Assembly: GCA_029531795.1 (NCBI GenBank)
Contig: JAPEIS010000001.1
Span: 7,440,001-7,504,000 of the forward strand
Source of the DNA: Sclerotinia nivalis
Lineage: Eukaryota > Ascomycota > Leotiomycetes > Helotiales > Sclerotiniaceae
Direction of reading: 5' to 3'
Length of the DNA: 64,000 nt
Shown: piece by piece, positions 58,568 through 64,000 of the stretch
How positions within the stretch are numbered: position 1 is the first letter of the stretch
How the letters are laid out: each line of letters opens with the position of its first letter
Program-made: the position numbers and the translations under genes
Notes under the pieces: generated by a model
What the model saw: the letters and a program-made list of their open reading frames with translations, nothing else
Told to the model about the DNA's origin: nothing
Database searches by the model: none

Positions 58568-58648
58568 GAATACAATTAAGGAAAGGAGTTCCAATTCAAT
58601 TCAGGGTCCAGAGGGGCGAATACAATTGAAGAAAGGAGTTCCGATTCA
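58568..58648. repeat. Direct repeat, two 31-base copies
   Basis: Two copies, each beginning GAATACAATT and containing GAAAGGAGTTCC, start 50 bases apart (58568 and 58618) with about three differences. It is a recent local duplication in non-coding DNA. Confidence 0.75.
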
Positions 58649-59335
58649 GCCAATTGTCAACGATATTCCTTCTATGATTGATACTGCGCGGCCTTACAGA
58701 CCCAGATGACCCAAAGTTCAAACTTTAAAATGCACCAGGGTAATTGGATTGAAATTAGGAGAGGAAAAAGTCAAATTTATAAAGCCAAGCAATTGAAGGC
58801 GTTTCCACTTCTGGATGGTCTATGGACTATCTGGGCTGTGCAAACAGTTAGATTCATGGGTGATTGATTCATTGTGTGATCAATCATTAATCATACATTC
58901 TATGTTAATGTACATGTACATGTGCTATTGTTTCTAGGAGAAATATCAATCAATTACTCTATCTCCTGTTTGCTTGATTTAATTATTTACAATATGAATT
59001 GACATTTATGTATTTCTCTCCTATCGTCTCTGACAGTCTGATACTTCTCCACCGACAGACCTTGGTAAGTGAGGTACTGCTCCTCTTTAATGCATTTTCC
59101 AGGGTCTTGGCTACCTTTTCCTACCTTCCTCTTCCAAGATTTTTTCCAGATCTCTGGAGTCTGCAGGGATTAGTTTCACACTAGTGACCTTCTAGACGAA
59201 TGTAATCCCTGCGAGATTTTCAGCAAAGTAGGGGTTTAAAATGTATTTTTACGCTTTCTTAATTTCCCTACGAATCATTGTGAGAAAAGACTGACTTGGA
59301 ACCACTTTGTGAATGATATGATATGAATATGAAGC

Positions 59336-59380
59336 GAGTATGGAATGAGTATGGAATGAGTATGGAATGAGTATAAAATG
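59336..59380. repeat. Undecanucleotide array GAGTATGGAAT
   Basis: Four tandem copies of GAGTATGGAAT, the last ending as GAGTATAAAAT. Confidence 0.85.
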
Positions 59381-59601
59381 ATATGATATATTGTCATGCA
59401 GGAAACACCCGAGGGTTCATGCTCAATTCGAGAGATACATGTCATATGACAATATAGGGGTGTAGATATACCGTACCAATACAAACCACCGAATCAACTG
59501 AATCACTCCTCGGCAATTCAGCATTGATGTCAAGACTTAAAAACGGGGATCACTCACGCCCCAGGACCCCTATTCCAAGTTTCGACACAAGGATCCAGTA
59601 A

Positions 59602-59665
59602 ATCCATTCATCCATTCATTCATCCATCCATTCATTCATCCATTCATTCATCCATTCATTCATTC
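59602..59665. repeat. CATT/CATC tetranucleotide array
   Basis: About 16 tetranucleotide units of CATT and CATC in a mixed 12-base higher order (CATCCATTCATT). It is non-coding. Confidence 0.85.
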
Positions 59666-61368
59666 TATCAATCACAAGCTTACAATCAAGCTCACAATCA
59701 CCCCGATAGCAATCCCATTCCACACAACCACTCGAATCGCAAAACCCCCTATCCACACACCAATCCAATAACCGGGCCCCAATAACCATCTAATATCTAA
59801 TATCTAATATCCACCATCAAAAAAATAGGAGTATCTAATCTAGCACACTGCAACCCCCGGTACTAACTAGTAGCTAGCCCTAAAATTCCCATCCAAAAAC
59901 CGTTAGATCAATCATGCCAACGATTTGAAAAAAGCCAATCCAGTCTACCAAGTACCTACCTACCTATGCTACAAGCAACGCACATGCAAACATTTATGCA
60001 AGCTGCACGTCGTGAATAAATGCTGCATAGGTTACCACACCCAGTTTCGCGTTTCCAGCTTCTAGGTGATGAAATTCCATATTTTGTTCTGGATATTTTT
60101 CGCCAAAAATCCATCCGTCATCATTCTCCGCCAAAAAATCCATTCCCCGTCCCCGTCCAGCGCCTATCAAACAAATGTCCGTTTCCTCCTCTAAATCTTC
60201 TATCTTCTATCTTCCGTCCTCCCCACTTCGCACTTCGTACTTCTCGAAAACTTGTAGCCTATCCTGTACCACACGACATATCACACACCACACACAGTCC
60301 CGGCACATACATACAAAATAGAAGGACACCGTACTCGTACAAAAATTCCCAATATCCTCACGTTCACCCGCCAAGTCAAGTCACCAAGTCAAGTCAGCAA
60401 AACCGAGTCCGAGTCCAGTATGGGTCCGAGTCCGAGTCCGAAAAGAAAGAAAAGAAAGAAAAGAACGGGGATTTCCGAATTATCCGAATTAAATTCCATT
60501 TTCCGAGCTTTTCTTTCTTTCCTCACCACATCATATGCATCACACCTCACGACCAAAAAAAACATGTGAAAATCTCCAATCTTAGCCCTGGATAACCACC
60601 ACCTCTCCCTCCTCCTCCTCCCCTCCTCCTCCCAACCAAATATATTCCAAAGGTATTCCACACATATCCACACAAATACGCACATTATACCCAAAAACCG
60701 ACACACCCTAAAACCCCCTAGTACTCCGTACTCCGCAAATATCCCACACACACCAATTCTCTATTACCCATCTCGTCCATCACCTGTCCGTCCACCCATT
60801 AGATAGATTGATAGGAAGGTTCTTGGCATTTGATTTGAATGTGCAATTAATGTTGTGTCACCCCAGGTCGATGGAAGGTCGATGTATACATATATATATA
60901 TACATGCTACAAATAGAAAGTCAATCTTACCTAGTCTGCCAACGAAAAGATGCACAATGCGATTGAGACCATTTAAATTACGCTGTAGTATTGCACACCC
61001 AAGTATTGCACCCTCACAAAATAAATAATATATCACGAATCGGACTATTGCAGGGTAGGAACGACCAAACGAGCGAGAAGATACGTGACAAGAGATCCTA
61101 TAGGGCAAGACAGTCCATATAAATCAATCTTGGAAGAGTTCAAAGCCCAAAAATGAAGATTTATTTTCGAAATCATACATATTGAAAACATCATCATTCC
61201 AAAATATATCTACACAAAAGTTATGTATCTGGAGATTCATATTCATTCATACAGTCATTACTTCAGGAATTACTTTTTCCTTTCCCACTCCATCCCTATC
61301 ATCCAAAGGATGTCGCCTAATCCAAAGCTCCCAATCCCAGATACGCCTCGCATGCAACACCAACGCCT

Positions 61369-61402
61369 TCATCCATTCATCCATACATCCATACATCCAT
61401 CC
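61369..61402. repeat. CATC/CATA tetranucleotide array
   Basis: About eight units of CATC, CATT and CATA, some 70-100 bases upstream (plus coordinates) of the SMC2 stop and so in its 3' flank. Confidence 0.7.
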
Positions 61403-61473
61403 AACCAACCAGGAAACAAACAATCAAACCACCTACCTATCTAATCATCCATTCCGTCCAAATACAAACCGAA

Positions 61474-64000
61474 TCAATTGAAATCTGCCGCCGTCAAACT
61501 TTGTACCACCGAAGTGCCCTCACTAAATCTCGTTCGGAAGATCCGATTGGCGTTTTGGAACATGCCATCTTTCAAACTGACAACGATAAATTGACTACCA
61601 TGGAAACGAGTTTTGATCAAACGACCAATATTTTGCGTGTGTGACAGATCGAGCGCGGCATCCACTTCATCAAGGATGTAGATCGGTGCTGGGTTGAATT
61701 GTAATAGCGCCATAATGAGTGAAAGTGCAATGAGCGATCTGATAATTTATTTGTTAGTAAATGTACAAGTAGCAAAATGTGAAGAAGCCCATACCTTTGC
61801 CCACCACTCAATTCTGTCAAACTTTGTTTCCACACTTTTCCCAGAGACACCTTAACCTCTAACCCATCGGCTATAGTCTTCCCCTCAGGAGGGTCTAACT
61901 TTGCAAAACTGCCTGGTAATAATTCTGCAAAGATTTGACCAAAGTTCTTGTTAACCTTTTGCCATGTCTCTTGTAAAGCCTTCTTCTTATACTCGTCGAG
62001 ACTGCTGATGGTTTCCTCAATCTTCTTCTTGTCTCTGATGACCGTTCTCATCATATTCTTGAGTGCTACTTCCTTCTTTTCGACACTATCGATCATGTTC
62101 ATAACCTTAGGATTGATCTTTTTCTTCATCCCCTGGAAGCGTTCGGTAAGATTCCTCAAAGTCGATTTGCATTCTGCAATGTTTTGACCCTTGAAATCAT
62201 AAGGTGTTCCAGTTCGACCAAAGTTGTCTTTCTCATCAGCAATCCATTCGTGCTCTTTCTCCATATGCGAGACTGTTTGAACGGCCGCTTGCTGCTCCTT
62301 GTGAAATTTCTCAATCTGATGACCTAGCTTTTGCATTTCAAGACCTTCTTCAGTGATGCGAGAAGCTTTTGATCGTGATGCTTGCTCAAGAGAATGCAAT
62401 TCATCATCGAATCCTGTCAATTTAGCTCGTTCATCGTCGAGATGTGCCTGTGATATATCATGCGAATCCTAGTGCAAAATTAGTTTCGTACATGTGCCTG
62501 TGAGATGATTACTGACCTTGACCCGGGCTTGCTCGGAAACTAAACTTGCAATCTCCTCTTCCTGGGCTTTTAAGGTTTGCTCGACTTCTTGAAGCTGTTC
62601 TTGGGCATTTGAAAGATCACCCCCAACCTGTTCCGAGTCCATCTGCGCACTTTGTAGTTCTTTGTGTAGTGCCTTGACAGCCGTTGAGCTTTTAGTAAGT
62701 GCTTTCCTCAGGGAATCAAGAGAGCTTTGCAACTCAACGAGCTTGCCATCCTTATTATTGTCAAATTCTTTCATATCTTTCTCGATACGTTTGATATCTT
62801 TACTAGCTTCATCTTGTCGTTTCTTTGCCTCGACTATGTCTTGCTTGAGTTTAACAATGCTGGCCTTCATATTTTCAATTTCCTGGATGATGGATGACGA
62901 CGAGTTACCTCCGATTTGCTCTTCCGTGAGCTTGATCTCGTGAGATTTAAGATCTAATTCTTGTTTGATCTTTCGTGCTTGGTCCATCTTCTTCTTCTCT
63001 TTGGCAATAGTGGCCTGAAGATCTGCCAGCTCCATCTCTTGTGACTTCAGTTCCTTATTAAGTTCATTCAACTTCTGCATAGTGACTAAAACTCCGCTTG
63101 AGCTGGGAGAACTACCTCCAGATAATGTACCAGAAGGATCATAAGAGTCACCTTCCAAGGTGATACTCTTCATACGAACAGAAGGATCAAATGTTACACG
63201 CTTAGCTGTAGCGGCGTCTGCGCAAATCAGAGTATTTCCGAAAACGTAATCCATAGCAGTCGAAACTTCTTCATCATATCCTACCAAAGAGAGTGCGAGA
63301 TCAACTTTGCCCGGGGCAATTTTTTGCGCAGCACCAATCTTTTCCGCTGAAGCTCGAAAGGCGGCAATCTTGTTCAGGGGTATGATAGTGACTCGCTTCC
63401 TCAATTTTCCATTTTGGAGTAATTGGGTACCGGTAACTTCTGTGTCAACAACAACATTGTATAATCGACCACCAGCACAAATTTCGAGAGCTGTTCCCGC
63501 AGCTGTGTGGTTCTTATCGATTGTAAAGAGTTGAGCCACCAATCCCTTGACTTTCGACCTGTCAAAATTTGGGGTAGGGTCTGCGTAATTGAAATCCACA
63601 TTTGCTACTTTACGTTTCAAGCCATCGGACTGTTCTCGGATTCTTCGGATATTTTGCTGAATTGTCGATTCTTGCTTGTACATGTCATCCTCTTTGCCTG
63701 CTTCGAAGCCCAATTTTTGAAGCTCTTTTTCGAGTCTCTGCGCTTGGGACCGCAATCCCTCGAGGTCACTCAGTAGCCCAGCATTCTGCTCTTTAGCCTT
63801 TTTTGCCCTTGGCTCTTCTTCTTTGATTCGCTTCTCAAGATGATTGATCTTCAATTTGGCTTGTTCTTGCTCGGTAGACGCAGCACTCAATCTATTCCTC
63901 GCATCTTGTAACTGCCCTTGATATCCACTCTCTTGGCCTTCCTTGGATGCGACACCAGTTTGTAAAGTCTGTAAAAGCTCCTCTTTTGTCTCCGCTTCTG
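61474..64000 (-). CDS. SMC2: Condensin subunit SMC2, C-terminal part (cut by window edge)
   Basis: An ATPase core of condensin that compacts mitotic chromosomes. Exons seen from 3' to 5': 61738-61474, 62468-61795, and 64000-62517, which runs off the right edge, so the N-terminal ATPase half and the start are missing. Seen: coiled coil, the hinge ([53 protein letters not shown] and [10 protein letters not shown]), the second coiled coil, then the C-terminal head: signature [21 protein letters not shown] across the last intron and Walker [12 protein letters not shown] with the D-loop. The wording of the hinge matches SMC2 and not SMC1, 3 or 4. About 840 residues are present. The stop is at 61474-61476. 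Confidence 0.96.

Larger units (their letters stand above)
57687..61473. other. Long intergenic region with short tandem repeats
   Basis: About 3.8 kb between the MOSC gene start and the SMC2 stop. It contains the repeats at 58568-58648, 59336-59380, 59602-59665 and 61369-61402, annotated separately. Open frames around 60.0-60.7 kb on both strands are low-complexity. No gene is supported. Confidence 0.5.

Noticed and set aside
60020..60751. 191-codon plus-strand and 120-codon minus-strand frames
   Set aside because: Low complexity, mutually antisense, no family signature.

Overview
The window is nuclear DNA of a filamentous ascomycete. The genes carry short GT-AG introns of about 50 to 90 bases, and the intergenic DNA is AT-rich and full of simple repeats. 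The gene set includes uL29m, GDI, GCP2, a Met13-type MTHFR, Ole1 with a fused cytochrome b5 domain, and fungal C2H2 and Zn2Cys6 regulators. A Leotiomycete of the Botrytis/Sclerotinia kind would fit, but that is an inference from general character and no marker was compared. No rRNA, convincing tRNA, CRISPR or prokaryotic feature was seen.

Layout, left half. An MFS transporter (3.15-4.96 kb) is followed by a long non-coding stretch. Then come an F-box protein (9.1-10.4, minus) and a divergently placed tiny conserved membrane protein (10.8-11.1, plus) whose frame is broken by one base. Next are a zinc-type alcohol dehydrogenase-like oxidoreductase (13.9-15.4, minus), Rab GDI (16.2-18.0, minus), mitoribosomal protein uL29m (18.7-19.5, minus) and a small GPI-type surface protein (20.7-21.0, minus). 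After 5.6 kb without a gene comes a large C2H2 plus Fungal_trans regulator (26.6-29.8, plus).

Layout, right half. MTHFR (32.0-33.9, minus) and GCP2 (35.1-37.9, minus) are followed by proteasome alpha5 (38.4-39.3, plus), which is divergent from GCP2. An accessory block lies at 39.9-48.2 kb: a GMC oxidoreductase with four frame breaks, an intact Zn2Cys6 regulator, and a divergent DHA2-type MFS pump with one frame break. Then come Ole1 (50.7-52.2, plus), a hotdog-fold thioesterase with a repetitive charged tail (53.6-54.8, plus), a membrane-anchored MOSC (mARC-like) protein (56.2-57.7, minus) and the 3' part of condensin SMC2 (61.5-64.0, minus, cut by the window edge).

Most intact genes are housekeeping and do not form one pathway. 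The oxidoreductase/regulator/pump block looks like a small detoxification or secondary-metabolism module whose two effector genes are frame-broken while the regulator is intact. The TF-MFS spacer holds a perfect palindrome with CGG-N6-CCG spacing, a plausible operator. Exon borders were set by hand from splice consensus, frame continuity and family conservation. They were not checked against transcripts.
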